64,000 nucleotides of DNA from Streptomyces marincola (GCF_020410765.1 NZ_CP084541.1:925001-989000), one strand, 5' to 3'; shown: positions 7,643 through 16,225, counted from the stretch's first letter. Made by a program: numbers and translations. The notes: a model not told the origin generated them from the sequence alone.

Positions 7643-8783
7643 CGGGGACCTCCATCTCGATGACGGTGCCTCTTCCAGGCGCCGATTCCACGGTGAGGGT
7701 GCCGCCGACGGCGGCGGCCCGGTCCCGCATGGAGACCAGGCCGAGGTGCCGGCCCGCGGCGCGCACGGCCGACGGGTCGAAACCGGAGCCGTCGTCGGCG
7801 ATGCGCAGGACGGTGTGCAGCCCGCGCCGGAGCAGGACGACTTCGACGTGCCGGGGAGCCGCGTGCCGCAGCGCGTTGTGCAGTGCCTCCTGGGACACGC
7901 GCAGCAGAGCCTCCTCGTGCGCGGCGGGGAGGGCGCGGGTGTCGCGGCAGTCGAACGTGACGCGCGCGGGGTGGGCCCGGTCGAGCACCTGGACCTGGGC
8001 GCGCAGGGTGGCCACGAGTCCGTCCTCGTCGAGGGCCGCGGGGCGGAGTTCGACGACGGCCGCGCGCAGTTCGTCCGCGGCCTCCGCGGCGAGGGCGGCG
8101 ACCTGCCGCAGTTCGCTGCGGGCGCGTGCGGGGTCGCGGTCGACGAGGGTGGCCGCGGCCTGCGCGGTGAGACGAAGGGAGAACAGTTTCTGGGACACGG
8201 CGTCGTGCAGTTCGTGGGCGAGCCTGGCGCGCTCGTCGGCGATGGTCAGCTCGCGGCTGCGTTCGTAGAGCCGCGCGTTGGTGAGGGCGATGGCGGCGTG
8301 CTCGGCGAGGAGGCGGAGCAGTTCCTCGTCCTCGGCGGTGAAGGCGCACACTCCCGGTGTGCGGCGGCCGGGAGGGCAGCGCTTGTTGGCGAGGAAGAGG
8401 GCGCCGAGGATGTCCTCGCCGTCCGCGATGGGCATGCCGAGGAAGTCGGACATCTCGGGGTGGGCGGCCGGCCAGCCTTCGAAGCGGGCGTCGAGGCGGA
8501 CGTCCGCGAGCCGGACCGGGGTCCCGTCCTGGAGCATGGCGGCGAGGATGCCGTGCTGGCGCGGCAGGGGGCCGATGGCCTTCCACTGCCGGTCGCTGAT
8601 GCCCGCCACGAAGAACTGCGCGAAGCCGCCGTTGCCGTCCGGGATGCCGAGGGCCGCGTAGCGGGCGCCGAGGAGGTCACGTGCGGAGGCCACGATGGTC
8701 TGGAGGACGTCGCGCACCGCGAGGGTGCGGTTCATGGCGAGCAGGGCGGCACTCACTGCGGCCAGTCCGGTTCTGGGGCCCAT
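7635..8783 (-). CDS. GAF-domain sensor histidine kinase (HisKA_3)
   Basis: 382-aa soluble histidine kinase with no transmembrane helix. An N-terminal GAF domain (about 20-165) precedes the HisKA_3 dimerisation helix ERARLAHELHDAVSQ with phospho-acceptor H193. The HATPase_c domain shows IADDGSGFD, LVSMRDRAAAVGG and GRGTVIEMEVP. The GAF domain implies sensing of a small molecule, redox state or bound cofactor. It forms an overlapping two-gene operon with the downstream NarL-type regulator. Confidence 0.95.
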   Translation of the reverse strand: MGPRTGLAAVSAALLAMNRTLAVRDVLQTIVASARDLLGARYAALGIPDGNGGFAQFFVAGISDRQWKAIGPLPRQHGILAAMLQDGTPVRLADVRLDARFEGWPAAHPEMSDFLGMPIADGEDILGALFLANKRCPPGRRTPGVCAFTAEDEELLRLLAEHAAIALTNARLYERSRELTIADERARLAHELHDAVSQKLFSLRLTAQAAATLVDRDPARARSELRQVAALAAEAADELRAAVVELRPAALDEDGLVATLRAQVQVLDRAHPARVTFDCRDTRALPAAHEEALLRVSQEALHNALRHAAPRHVEVVLLRRGLHTVLRIADDGSGFDPSAVRAAGRHLGLVSMRDRAAAVGGTLTVESAPGRGTVIEMEVPGG

Positions 8784-8909
8784 GGGAAGACCGTAGCCCG
8801 CGGGGGGCGGGGGCCGGATCGGCCCGCGGTGGGTGACGGGTGCGGCCGTGGGACTACGACCTGGGGCGGAGGCGCGGGCCGGGCCGGTGGGGCGCGCCCG
8901 GGGACGCGG

Positions 8910-8939
8910 CGGCGGGCGCCCGCTGCCGGGCGCCCGCCG
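8910..8939 (-). terminator. Terminator of the FHA-ABC gene
   Basis: A perfect 13-bp stem (CGGCGGGCGCCCG with CGGGCGCCCGCCG) around loop CTGC lies 15 bp past the stop codon of the FHA/ABC transporter gene. Confidence 0.8.
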
Positions 8940-8954
8940 GGTGGTCCGCAGGGG

Positions 8955-11438
8955 CTACTTGCGCATGACCTCGGGCTCGTGCCGCCTGAGGAACTTCATG
9001 ACCAGGTAGCCGCAGACGACGCCGATGACGATCAGCATCGACACGTCGAGCAGCCAGTAGCCGGCCTCGGGTTTCCAGATGGGGTCGGGGTCGGGTTCCG
9101 CGGTGGGCGAGGCGGTCAGGACGTTGAGGTCCACGGTGGTACCGGTGCCGGCGAGGGCCCAGCGGGAGGGCATGAGCCAGGCCAGCTGCTCGACGCCGAG
9201 GCTGCCGTGCACCTGGAAGAGGGAGCCGGTGAAGACGAGTTGCACCACGGAGATCATGACCAGGAGCGGCATGGTCATCTCGGAGGTGCGCACGAGAGCG
9301 GAGATGACCAGGCCGATCATCATGGAGGTGCAGCCGAGCACCATGAGCACCAGCGTCATCTCCAGGGCGGGCGCGCTCGTGAACAGCACGCCCTCCTCGG
9401 GCATCTCCCGGGGCAGGAAGCCGATCAGGCTGAGGATGGCGCCCTGGATGACGGTGACGGTGCCGAGGACGAAGACCTTTGACATCAGGTAGGCGGACCG
9501 GGAGAGTCCCACGGCGCGTTCGCGCTCGTAGATGACGCGTTCCTTGATGAGTTCCCTGACGGCGTTGGCCGCGCCGGTGAAGCACATGCCGACGACGAGG
9601 ATGAGGAGGATGATGCTGGCGTCGCCGTTGCGCCCGCCGTTCTCCGCCGTGCCGTAGCCGAGGCCGTCCTCGGCCGGGACGAACGTGCTCACGATCCCGA
9701 GGACGATGGGCAGGGCGAGGGTGAGGCCGAGGAAGCCCTTGTCGGCCATGATGACCGCGGCGTAGCGGCGCATGAGGGTGAGCACCTGGGAGCCCCAGCT
9801 CTGCGCCTTCTGCTGGACGGCCATCGGCTGGAAGGCGGTCGCCTGCGGCTGCACCGCGTCGAGGTCGGCCGCGTACATCTGGTAGTGCTGCGAGCCGCGC
9901 CACCGGCCCATCCAGTCGTAGTCGCGGTAGTTCTCGAAGGCGGAGAAGACGTCGGCCCAGGTCTCGTAGCCGAAGAAGTTCAGTGCCTCGTCCGGCGGGC
10001 CGAAGTAGGCGACGCCGCCGCCCGGGGCCATGACCAGGACGCGGTCGCACAGCCCGAGCTCGGCGACGGAGTGGGTGACGACCAGGACGGTGCGCCCGTC
10101 GTCCGCCAGGCCGCGCAGCAGCTGCATGACGTCGCGGTCCATCCCCGGGTCGAGCCCCGATGTGGGCTCGTCGAGGAAGATCAGGGACGGCTTGGTGAGG
10201 AGTTCGAGCGCGACGGACACGCGCTTGCGCTGGCCGCCGGACAGGGAGGATATGCGCTTGTCCGCGTGGTGGCTGAGCTTCAGCTCGGCCAGGACCTCCT
10301 CGACGCGGGCGTCGCGCTCGGCGTCGGCGACGTCGCCGGGGAAGCGCAGTTTGGCGGCCAGCCGCAGGGCCTGGCGCACCTGGAGCGCCGTGTGCAGGAT
10401 GTCGTCCTGGGGGACGAGCCCGATGCGGTGGCGCAGCTCCGCGAAGTGGGTGTACAGGTTCCTGTGGTCGTACAGGACTTCGCCGTAGGTGGCCGGCCGG
10501 TAGCCGGTCAGGGCCCGCAGCAGCGTGGATTTCCCCGAGCCCGACGGTCCGATGACGCCGACGAGGGATTTCTCGGGAACGCCGAAGGAGACGTCGTTCA
10601 GGATGGTGGTCCGGCCGTTGTTGACCTGCACCGTCAGGTGGCGGGCGGAGAAGGAGACCTCGCCGGTGTCGATGTATTCCTGGAGCTGGTTGCCGACGAG
10701 CCGGAACGTGGAGTGGCCGATACCGACGGTGTCGCTGTGCCCGAGGTCGCGGCGGCCGTTCTTCGGCAGCTGCTGGCCGTTGACGTAGGTGCCGTTGTGG
10801 CTGCCGAGGTCGTGGATCTCGAAGCGGCCGTCGGGGTGCGCGAGGAACTCGGCGTGGAAGCGCGAGACCTGGAGGTCGGAGACGACCAGCTCGTTCTCCA
10901 GCGCACGGCCGATCCGGGTCACCTGGCCGATGGCGAGTTGGTGGAGGCTGGTGGCGCCGCGGTCGCCGCCCGTGTTCCCACCGGCCTGCCGGTGCCGCGG
11001 CGGCGGCTGGTGGGGCGGCTGGTGCGCGGCGGGCTGCTGGGGTGCCATGGCGGGCGGCTGCCCGGCCATGATGGTGGCCCGGGCGTCGAACGCGTCGAAC
11101 GAGGGGCTGTGCTGCTGCTGGTGGGGGACCCGCGCGGCACCGGAGAAGCTCAGCCGGGGGCCGTCCGTGGGGTTGCCGAGGTGGACGGTCGTCCCCGGGC
11201 CGAGAACGGCGTGCTGCACGCGCTGCCCCTGGAGGTACGTGCCGTTCGTGCTGCCGTGGTCCTCCATGAGCCAGCCCTGGCCGTCCCACCGGACGGTGGC
11301 GTGCCGCCAGGAGACACGCGAGTCCTGGAGCACGAGGTCCCCCTGCGGGTCCCGGCCGAGCCGATAGGACCGGGTGGGATCCAACGTCCAGGTCTGTCCG
11401 TTCAATTCGAGTACGAGTTCCGGCACTCCAAGCCCCAC
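8955..11438 (-). CDS. Double-FHA-domain ABC transporter (ATPase-permease fusion)
   Basis: 827-aa half transporter of the ABCG/ABC-2 type. Order: FHA domain 1 (about 5-100, YRLGRDPQGD...SRVSWRHA), a Pro/His/Gln-rich linker (about 115-160), FHA domain 2 (about 165-255, RIGRALENE...GSHNGTYVNGQ), ABC ATPase (about 265-490; Walker A GPSGSGKST, signature LSGGQRKRVSVA, Walker B LIFLDEPTSG), then an ABC-2 permease region with about six helices (540-815). The two FHA domains should bind phosphothreonine, linking transport to Ser/Thr kinases; the homologous Rv1747 of M. tuberculosis is regulated this way. GTG at 11438 has GGGGGA 7 bases upstream. The transported substrate is unknown. Confidence 0.93.
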   Translation of the reverse strand: MGLGVPELVLELNGQTWTLDPTRSYRLGRDPQGDLVLQDSRVSWRHATVRWDGQGWLMEDHGSTNGTYLQGQRVQHAVLGPGTTVHLGNPTDGPRLSFSGAARVPHQQQHSPSFDAFDARATIMAGQPPAMAPQQPAAHQPPHQPPPRHRQAGGNTGGDRGATSLHQLAIGQVTRIGRALENELVVSDLQVSRFHAEFLAHPDGRFEIHDLGSHNGTYVNGQQLPKNGRRDLGHSDTVGIGHSTFRLVGNQLQEYIDTGEVSFSARHLTVQVNNGRTTILNDVSFGVPEKSLVGVIGPSGSGKSTLLRALTGYRPATYGEVLYDHRNLYTHFAELRHRIGLVPQDDILHTALQVRQALRLAAKLRFPGDVADAERDARVEEVLAELKLSHHADKRISSLSGGQRKRVSVALELLTKPSLIFLDEPTSGLDPGMDRDVMQLLRGLADDGRTVLVVTHSVAELGLCDRVLVMAPGGGVAYFGPPDEALNFFGYETWADVFSAFENYRDYDWMGRWRGSQHYQMYAADLDAVQPQATAFQPMAVQQKAQSWGSQVLTLMRRYAAVIMADKGFLGLTLALPIVLGIVSTFVPAEDGLGYGTAENGGRNGDASIILLILVVGMCFTGAANAVRELIKERVIYERERAVGLSRSAYLMSKVFVLGTVTVIQGAILSLIGFLPREMPEEGVLFTSAPALEMTLVLMVLGCTSMMIGLVISALVRTSEMTMPLLVMISVVQLVFTGSLFQVHGSLGVEQLAWLMPSRWALAGTGTTVDLNVLTASPTAEPDPDPIWKPEAGYWLLDVSMLIVIGVVCGYLVMKFLRRHEPEVMRK

Positions 11439-11454
11439 AAAGTTGTCCCCCGAA

Positions 11455-11475
11455 TAGATCTCCGCCGGAGATCTA
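11455..11475. promoter_or_regulatory. Perfect inverted repeat upstream of FHA-ABC gene
   Basis: TAGATCTCC-GCC-GGAGATCTA has perfect 9-bp arms and a 3-nt spacer, centred about 27 bp upstream of the FHA-ABC start codon. It could be an operator dyad or a 5'-UTR hairpin. It is noticeably less GC-rich than its surroundings. Function inferred from position. Confidence 0.5.
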
Positions 11476-11658
11476 GGGAATGGTTGACCGTCGTGCGGGG
11501 AACTATTCCAGGCTCGGGCCCGCGACGGGAACCCGCCCCCCGGATGTCACCGAGCTGGTACAGAGCGTCAGTGGGCCCGTGACGTTCATCTCCGTGCCGT
11601 GTCCGGGGACCGGACGGGTCATGGGGCCGCCGCGCGGACCCGATACCGTGGAAGCACC

Positions 11659-12885
11659 ATGACCCGTGTACATGAGGCCGGGGCGGCAGGCCCTGACGCC
11701 GCCCCCACGCTGCTGGTGAAGATCTTCGGCAGGGACCGGCCCGGTCTGACCGCCGGGCTGCTGCGGACCCTCGCGGGCTTCGGGGTGGACCTCGTCGACC
11801 TCGAACAGGTGGTCACCCGCGGGCGGATCACGCTGTGCGCCCTGGTGACGTCGCCGGCCAAGGCGACGGGTTCCGAGGGCGAGCTGCGCGCCACCGTGCA
11901 CACGTGGGCCGAGACGGTGGGGCTCCAGGCCGAGATCATCTCGGGGACGGGCGACAACCCGGCGCGCGGGGTGGGCCGCTCCCACGTCACCGTGCTCGGC
12001 AGCCCCCTGACGGCCGAGGCCACGGCGGCGATCGCCGCCCGGATAACGGCGGCGGGCGGCAACATCGACCGGATCAACCGGCTCGCCAAGTATCCCGTGA
12101 CGGCCGTCGAGTTCGACGTCTCCGGCGTCCCCACCGAGCCGCTGCGCACCGAGCTGGCCACCGAGGCGGCGGCCCGGTCGGTCGACGTGGCGGTGGTGGC
12201 CTCGGGGCTCCAGCGGCGCGCGCCGCGCCTGGTGGTCATGGACGTGGACTCCACCCTGATCCAGGACGAGGTGATCGAGCTCTTCGCGGCGCACGCGGGG
12301 TGCGAGGAGCAGGTCGCCGCCGTGACGGCGGCGGCGATGCGCGGGGAGCTGGACTTCGAGGAGTCGCTGCACGCGCGGGTCGCGCTGCTCGCCGGGCTCG
12401 ACGCGTCGGTGGTGGACAAGGTGCGCGCGGAGGTCAGGCTGACCCCCGGGGCGCGGACCCTGATCAGGACGCTGAAACGTCTCGGCTGCCGCGTCGGCGT
12501 CGTCTCCGGCGGCTTCACCCAGGTCACCGACGCGCTGCGGGACCACCTCGGGCTCGACTTCGCCGCCGCCAACACGCTGGAGATCGTGGACGGCAGGCTG
12601 ACCGGCCGCGTGACCGGGCCGATCGTGGACCGGCCGGCCAAGGCGCGGCTGCTGCGGGGCTTCGCGGCCAGCGCGGGCGTGCCGCTGTCGCGGACGGTGG
12701 CGATCGGGGACGGGGCGAACGACCTCGACATGCTGAACGCGGCCGGTCTCGGTGTCGCGTTCAACGCCAAGCCGATGGTCAGGGAGGCGGCGCACACCGC
12801 CGTGTCCGTGCCGTTCCTCGACACCGTGCTGTACCTGCTCGGCATCACGCGCGAAGAGGTCGAGGCGGCCGACGCCCAGGGCTGA
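11659..12885 (+). CDS. serB: Phosphoserine phosphatase SerB
   Basis: 408-aa HAD-superfamily phosphoserine phosphatase, the last step of serine synthesis (O-phosphoserine to serine and phosphate). N-terminal ACT-type regulatory region (about 15-185, KIFGRDRPGLTAGLL), then the catalytic domain with DXDX(T/V) motif I D195-V-D197-S-T, motif II near VVSGGFT and motif IV GDGANDLDM. Start at ATG 11659; the longer frame to 11599 lacks a ribosome site. Length and domain order match actinobacterial SerB. It is divergent from the FHA-ABC gene with a 220-bp gap. Confidence 0.95.
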   Translation: MTRVHEAGAAGPDAAPTLLVKIFGRDRPGLTAGLLRTLAGFGVDLVDLEQVVTRGRITLCALVTSPAKATGSEGELRATVHTWAETVGLQAEIISGTGDNPARGVGRSHVTVLGSPLTAEATAAIAARITAAGGNIDRINRLAKYPVTAVEFDVSGVPTEPLRTELATEAAARSVDVAVVASGLQRRAPRLVVMDVDSTLIQDEVIELFAAHAGCEEQVAAVTAAAMRGELDFEESLHARVALLAGLDASVVDKVRAEVRLTPGARTLIRTLKRLGCRVGVVSGGFTQVTDALRDHLGLDFAAANTLEIVDGRLTGRVTGPIVDRPAKARLLRGFAASAGVPLSRTVAIGDGANDLDMLNAAGLGVAFNAKPMVREAAHTAVSVPFLDTVLYLLGITREEVEAADAQG

Positions 12886-12943
12886 GCGCCGGGCCACGGG
12901 CCCCGGCGGCGCGGGTGCCGTGCCCGGCGAACGGCCGGGGCGG

Positions 12944-12982
12944 CCGGGCGGCGGGGAGCCGCCGGTCCGCGGCGCCGCCCGG
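12944..12982. terminator. Convergent terminator between serB and phosphohistidine phosphatase
   Basis: CCGGGCGGC (12944-12952) and GCCGCCCGG (12974-12982) form a 9-bp stem with a GC-rich loop that can fold further. It lies between converging ends at 12885 and 12988. Confidence 0.55.
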
Positions 12983-12987
12983 TCGGG

Positions 12988-13506
12988 TCAGTCGTGCGGG
13001 CTCCAGAACGCGACGAGGCGTGCCGCGCCGTGCTCGGCGGACTTCCAGTCGCCGGTCAGCGAGAGGACGGCGATCGAGGAGGTGGGGAAGCCGCCGCGGT
13101 TCATCCGGGCGTGCGCGTCCCCCTCCGCCTCGCCGGCCAGCGCGTCGGCGAGGGCGTGGATCGTGGGATTGTGCCCGACGAGCATGAGATCCGTGACGGC
13201 GTCGTCGGTGCCGTTGATGAGAGCGATCAGCTCGCCGAGCGACGCCTCGTAGATCCGCTCGTCGTACACGGTCCTGGGGCGCTTCGGCAGCTCGGCCGCG
13301 CACAGTTTCCATGTCTCGCGCGCGCGGACGGCCGTGGAGCAGAGGGTCAGTTCGGGGTGGACACCCGCGCCGGCGAGCCAGCGTCCGGCGACGGGTGCGT
13401 CCTTCCGGCCGCGTTCGGCGAGGGGCCGGTCGTGGTCGGACACCTGCGGCCAGTCGGCCTTGGCGTGTCGGAGAAGAACGATCCTGCGGGGAACATCGAC
13501 GCTCAT
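12988..13506 (-). CDS. SixA-like histidine phosphatase
   Basis: 172-aa histidine phosphatase superfamily protein. The catalytic RHAKADWP motif (R13-H14) lies at the N-terminus, with ERGRKDAP, CSTAVRARETW (about 56-66) and the second catalytic His in LVGHNPTIH (about 122). Small size and motif match SixA, which removes phosphate from phosphohistidine of phosphorelay proteins; some relatives act on small phosphoesters. No signal peptide. It is convergent with serB. Confidence 0.9.
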   Translation of the reverse strand: MSVDVPRRIVLLRHAKADWPQVSDHDRPLAERGRKDAPVAGRWLAGAGVHPELTLCSTAVRARETWKLCAAELPKRPRTVYDERIYEASLGELIALINGTDDAVTDLMLVGHNPTIHALADALAGEAEGDAHARMNRGGFPTSSIAVLSLTGDWKSAEHGAARLVAFWSPHD

Positions 13507-13594
13507 GTGCCCCAGCTTCGCACGAAAGGGGCCGGGGAGCGCGGGTGGTTGGCAATCCCGTGCGCCGGAACCTGCCTGGTGGGGGGCGGTGCGG

Positions 13595-13786
13595 TCAGGG
13601 AGTCAGCGTCGCGTGGATGCGCTCGATGACGCGGGGCACCGGCTGCCGTTCACCGGACGCCGCGGCGCCTGCGTCGCCCGCCGAGACGAGCAGCGTCAGC
13701 AGGGCGGCGAAGGCCGCGGCGGGCAGGGCGAGTGCCCACCAGCGGAGGCGGAGGTTCACGCCGGGGTGGTGCGGTCTCGGTGCCAT
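13595..13786 (-). CDS. Small single-pass membrane/secreted protein
   Basis: 63-aa protein: MAPRPHHPGVNLRLRWW, then a hydrophobic helix (about residues 16-38, ALALPAAAFAALLTLLV) and a 25-residue hydrophilic tail ending RVIERIHATLTP. It fits a type II single-span membrane protein or uncleaved signal anchor. I recall similar short MAPR-HHPGVNLRLRWWALALP proteins in other Streptomyces at this locus, so it looks like a real conserved gene. Function unknown. It lies between the SixA-like gene and the 38-codon gene, all in the same direction. Confidence 0.65.
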   Translation of the reverse strand: MAPRPHHPGVNLRLRWWALALPAAAFAALLTLLVSAGDAGAAASGERQPVPRVIERIHATLTP

Positions 13787-13937
13787 GGCCTCGTCTCCAG
13801 CCGTCGGGTGCGGGGTATGGGACGAACGTATGCGGGCGCGGGCGCGCGGCCCATCCGGTGACCCACCCACACCCCCCTGAACCTGGCCCCCTAGGGGAGG
13901 GTGGGGCTGGCCCCACCCCCGGTGGCGGAACGCGGCA

Positions 13938-13964
13938 CCGCGGCCGGGCCCGGCCCGGCCGCGG
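13938..13964 (-). terminator. Terminator after MFS/SGM_5486 pair
   Basis: A perfect 12-bp stem (CCGCGGCCGGGC with GCCCGGCCGCGG) and 3-nt loop lie 6 bp beyond the stop codon of the 38-codon gene. It ends the MFS transporter transcript. Confidence 0.8.
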
Positions 13965-13970
13965 CCCCGT

Positions 13971-14087
13971 TCACGGGGAGGCCACGACGGCGATGACGGC
14001 GATGACGACGCTGATCCCGAGCATGGCGCCCAGGATGAGGAGCAGCTTCCGCTGCCCGCCTGCGGGGTTGGGGTCGAGCGCTGGCAT
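13971..14087 (-). CDS. SGM_5486 family transporter-associated micropeptide
   Basis: 38-codon gene too short for ordinary ORF callers. It encodes MPALDPNPAGGQRKLLLILG followed by a helix AMLGISVVIAVIAVVASP: a short cytoplasmic N-terminus and one transmembrane segment. The DPNP...GQ-KLLL pattern is what I recall for the SGM_5486 family found next to CynX/NimT-type MFS transporters in Streptomyces. It starts 16 bp after the MFS stop and is followed at once by a terminator, so it is the last gene of that operon. It may stabilise or modulate the transporter (inference). Confidence 0.85.
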   Translation of the reverse strand: MPALDPNPAGGQRKLLLILGAMLGISVVIAVIAVVASP

Positions 14088-14103
14088 GGGGACAGTTTCC
14101 CAC

Positions 14104-15411
14104 TCAGTCGCCGTCCTCGACGCACCGGTCCCGCCCGGCGAACCAGCCGACGGCGCACTGCGCGACGAGCAGGGCCGCCATGAACGCGAGGGGCGCGTCC
14201 CAGCCGCCCGTGGCGTCGTTCAGCGTGCCGACGAGCAGGGGCCCTGGGACGCAGATGAGGTAGCCGGTGCTCTGCGCGAACGCGGAGAGGCGCGCGACGC
14301 CCGTGCCGGTCCTGGCCCGCATCCCGATCATGGTGAGGGCGACGGGGAAGGCGCAGTTGGCGACGCCGAGGAGCACCGCCCAGGCCCAGGCGCCGCCGGC
14401 GGGGGCCAGCCAGAGCCCCGCGTAGCCGGCCAGACCGCACCCGCCGAGGACGAGGACCAGCGGGCCCTGGTGCCGCAGCCGGGTGGCGATGCGGGGCAGC
14501 ACGAAGCCGAGGGGCGCGCCGATGCCCATGATCACGGCCAGGAGGACCCCGGCGGTGCCGGCGGGGACCCCGGCGTCGCGGAAGATCTGCGGGGCCCAGC
14601 CCAGGGTGATGTAGGCGGCCGTGGCCTGGAGGCCGAAGAAGCAGGCGAGCGCCCAGGCGGTGCGGGAACGGGCCATGCGCGGGGACCGGGGCCGTTCCTG
14701 GCCCGCGCCGGCGCGCGCGACGGGCGCGGCTCTCGGCGGTGCGCTGTCGCCTGGGGGCGGGTCCGCGACGGCCGCCCGGCGGCGGGCGGGCCGCAGGACG
14801 GCGAGCCAGGGCAGCAGGGCGAGGACGGCGGTGCAGGCCCAGACGGCGAGCCCGGCGCGCCAGCTGTCGCCGAGGGCGCGGGTGAGGGGGATGGTGAGTC
14901 CCGCGGCGCCCGCGGCGCCGAGGGCGAAGGCCATGGAGTAGAGGCCGGTCAGGGAGCCGACCCGGTCGGGGAAGTAGCGCAGCACGAGCACCGGCATCAG
15001 GACGTTCCCGACGGCTATCCCCGCGAGGGCGAGCGCCGTGGTGGCGAGGAAGGGCGCGGTGGAGCCGACGAGCGCGCGCAGGCCCAGGCCCAGGACGATC
15101 GCGAGGAGTCCGCCCAGCACCACGGGGACGGGGCCGAAGCGGCGGGACAGGCGCGGCGCGGCGACGCCGAAGACCGCGAAGCACAGCGGCGGCACCGAGG
15201 TCAGGAGCCCGGCGACCGTTCCGTCCATGCCGAGGTCGAGGCGCACCTCTGCGAGGACGGGGCCGAGACCCGAGATGGCGGGGCGGAGGTTGAACGCGGT
15301 GAGGACGAGGCCGAGTGCGATCACCCAGGGGGCGGCGCGGTGGGCGCGGGGCGGCGCCGGTAGGCGCCGCTGGAGCGTGCCGGGAGTACCGTCGTTCTTC
15401 GTCAACCCCAT
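14104..15411 (-). CDS. MFS transporter, CynX/NimT family
   Basis: 435-aa integral membrane protein with twelve predicted helices. The first helix region contains WVIALGLVLTAFNLRPAISG, the typical CynX/NimT start (FNLRPAI), and DGTVAGLLTSVPPLCFAVFG follows. Family members move cyanate, 2-nitroimidazole or similar small organic anions; the cargo here is not known. A GntR regulator is divergent, with only 24 bp between the MFS start and the nearest regulator ATG, and an inverted repeat spanning that gap. The SGM_5486 micropeptide follows. Confidence 0.92.
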   Translation of the reverse strand: MGLTKNDGTPGTLQRRLPAPPRAHRAAPWVIALGLVLTAFNLRPAISGLGPVLAEVRLDLGMDGTVAGLLTSVPPLCFAVFGVAAPRLSRRFGPVPVVLGGLLAIVLGLGLRALVGSTAPFLATTALALAGIAVGNVLMPVLVLRYFPDRVGSLTGLYSMAFALGAAGAAGLTIPLTRALGDSWRAGLAVWACTAVLALLPWLAVLRPARRRAAVADPPPGDSAPPRAAPVARAGAGQERPRSPRMARSRTAWALACFFGLQATAAYITLGWAPQIFRDAGVPAGTAGVLLAVIMGIGAPLGFVLPRIATRLRHQGPLVLVLGGCGLAGYAGLWLAPAGGAWAWAVLLGVANCAFPVALTMIGMRARTGTGVARLSAFAQSTGYLICVPGPLLVGTLNDATGGWDAPLAFMAALLVAQCAVGWFAGRDRCVEDGD

Positions 15412-15435
15412 GAAACAATATCATAGAATCATGGG
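15407..15435. promoter_or_regulatory. Candidate GntR operator in MFS/GntR divergent region
   Basis: CCCATGA (15407-15413) and TCATGGG (15429-15435) form a perfect 7-bp inverted repeat around an AT-rich 15-bp spacer. The left arm covers the MFS start codon (15409-15411). The regulator, if started at 15478, has its promoter here, so one dyad could control both directions. Confidence 0.55.
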
Positions 15436-15477
15436 ATGAATGCCCTCGCCGAGGGATCCGGACAGCTCGGGAGAGAT

Positions 15478-16164
15478 ATGTCACTGACCGTGCCTCGCCG
15501 TTCCGCCCTGGCCGACCAGGTGATCACCCGGCTGCGCCGCCAGATCACCTCGGGCGACTGGCCGGTCGGCTCGCGCATTCCCACGGAACCCGAGCTGGTC
15601 GAGCAACTGGGCGTGGCCAGGAACACCGTGCGCGAGGCCATCCGCGCCCTCGCCCACAACGGGCTGCTCGACATCCGCCAGGGCTCGGGCACCTACGTGG
15701 TGGCCACCAGCGAGCTGGCCGGCGTGATGCACCGGAGGTTCGCGGACGCCGACCCGCAGGACGTGGCCGAAGTGCGCAGCACGCTGGAGGCCGCGGCGGC
15801 CCGGCTGGCCGCGCGGCACCGCACCGCGCGGGAGCTGAGTCAGTTGCGGACGCTGCTCGGACGGCGCGAGGCGGCCTGGGCCGCGGGCGCGGTGGAGCAG
15901 TTCGTCGAGGCGGACGCCACGTTCCACATGGCGGTCGTCAAGGCCTCGCACAACGAGGTGCTGACCGCGCTGTACGCGGACCTGGGCACGGTGGTGCGCA
16001 CGTTCCTGCGTGGTGAGGTCGGCGACGAACTGCGGCCGGACGACCACGTGGACCACGGCAGGCTGGTCGCCGCGATCGAGGAGCAGGACGCGGAGGGGGC
16101 CGCCGCAGAGGCCGGCTCCTACGCGCTGATCTGCCGCCGGTTCGCGGTGCGGGCCGGCGGCTGA
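15478..16164 (+). CDS. FadR-subfamily GntR transcriptional regulator
   Basis: 228 aa from ATG 15478, chosen because GGGAGA lies 4-9 bases upstream. The in-frame ATG at 15436 abuts the dyad and adds 14 residues without homology. N-terminal winged HTH (about 8-75) with SRIPTEPELVEQLGVARNTV and GLLDIRQGSGTYV; C-terminal FCD ligand domain (about 95-215) with metal-ligand-type D/H positions in ADATFHMAVVKASHNEV. It probably represses the divergent MFS transporter in response to a small organic acid (inference). Confidence 0.92.
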   Translation: MSLTVPRRSALADQVITRLRRQITSGDWPVGSRIPTEPELVEQLGVARNTVREAIRALAHNGLLDIRQGSGTYVVATSELAGVMHRRFADADPQDVAEVRSTLEAAAARLAARHRTARELSQLRTLLGRREAAWAAGAVEQFVEADATFHMAVVKASHNEVLTALYADLGTVVRTFLRGEVGDELRPDDHVDHGRLVAAIEEQDAEGAAAEAGSYALICRRFAVRAGG

Positions 16165-16225
16165 GCCTCGCCGGGCCCCGGGGGGCGTGCGGAGCGCGCC
16201 GCCCGCCCGGGGTGCCGGGCGGCGG

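Noticed and set aside
7368..9482. Long plus-strand frame antisense to kinase/regulator and transporter genes
   Set aside because: Repetitive Gly/Val/Glu/Arg composition typical of antisense frames in GC-rich DNA, with the real genes fully supported on the other strand.
13798..15484. Long minus-strand frame running through the MFS gene
   Set aside because: Arg/Pro/Ala-rich out-of-frame translation of the MFS gene; only its last 63 codons (13595-13786) look real.
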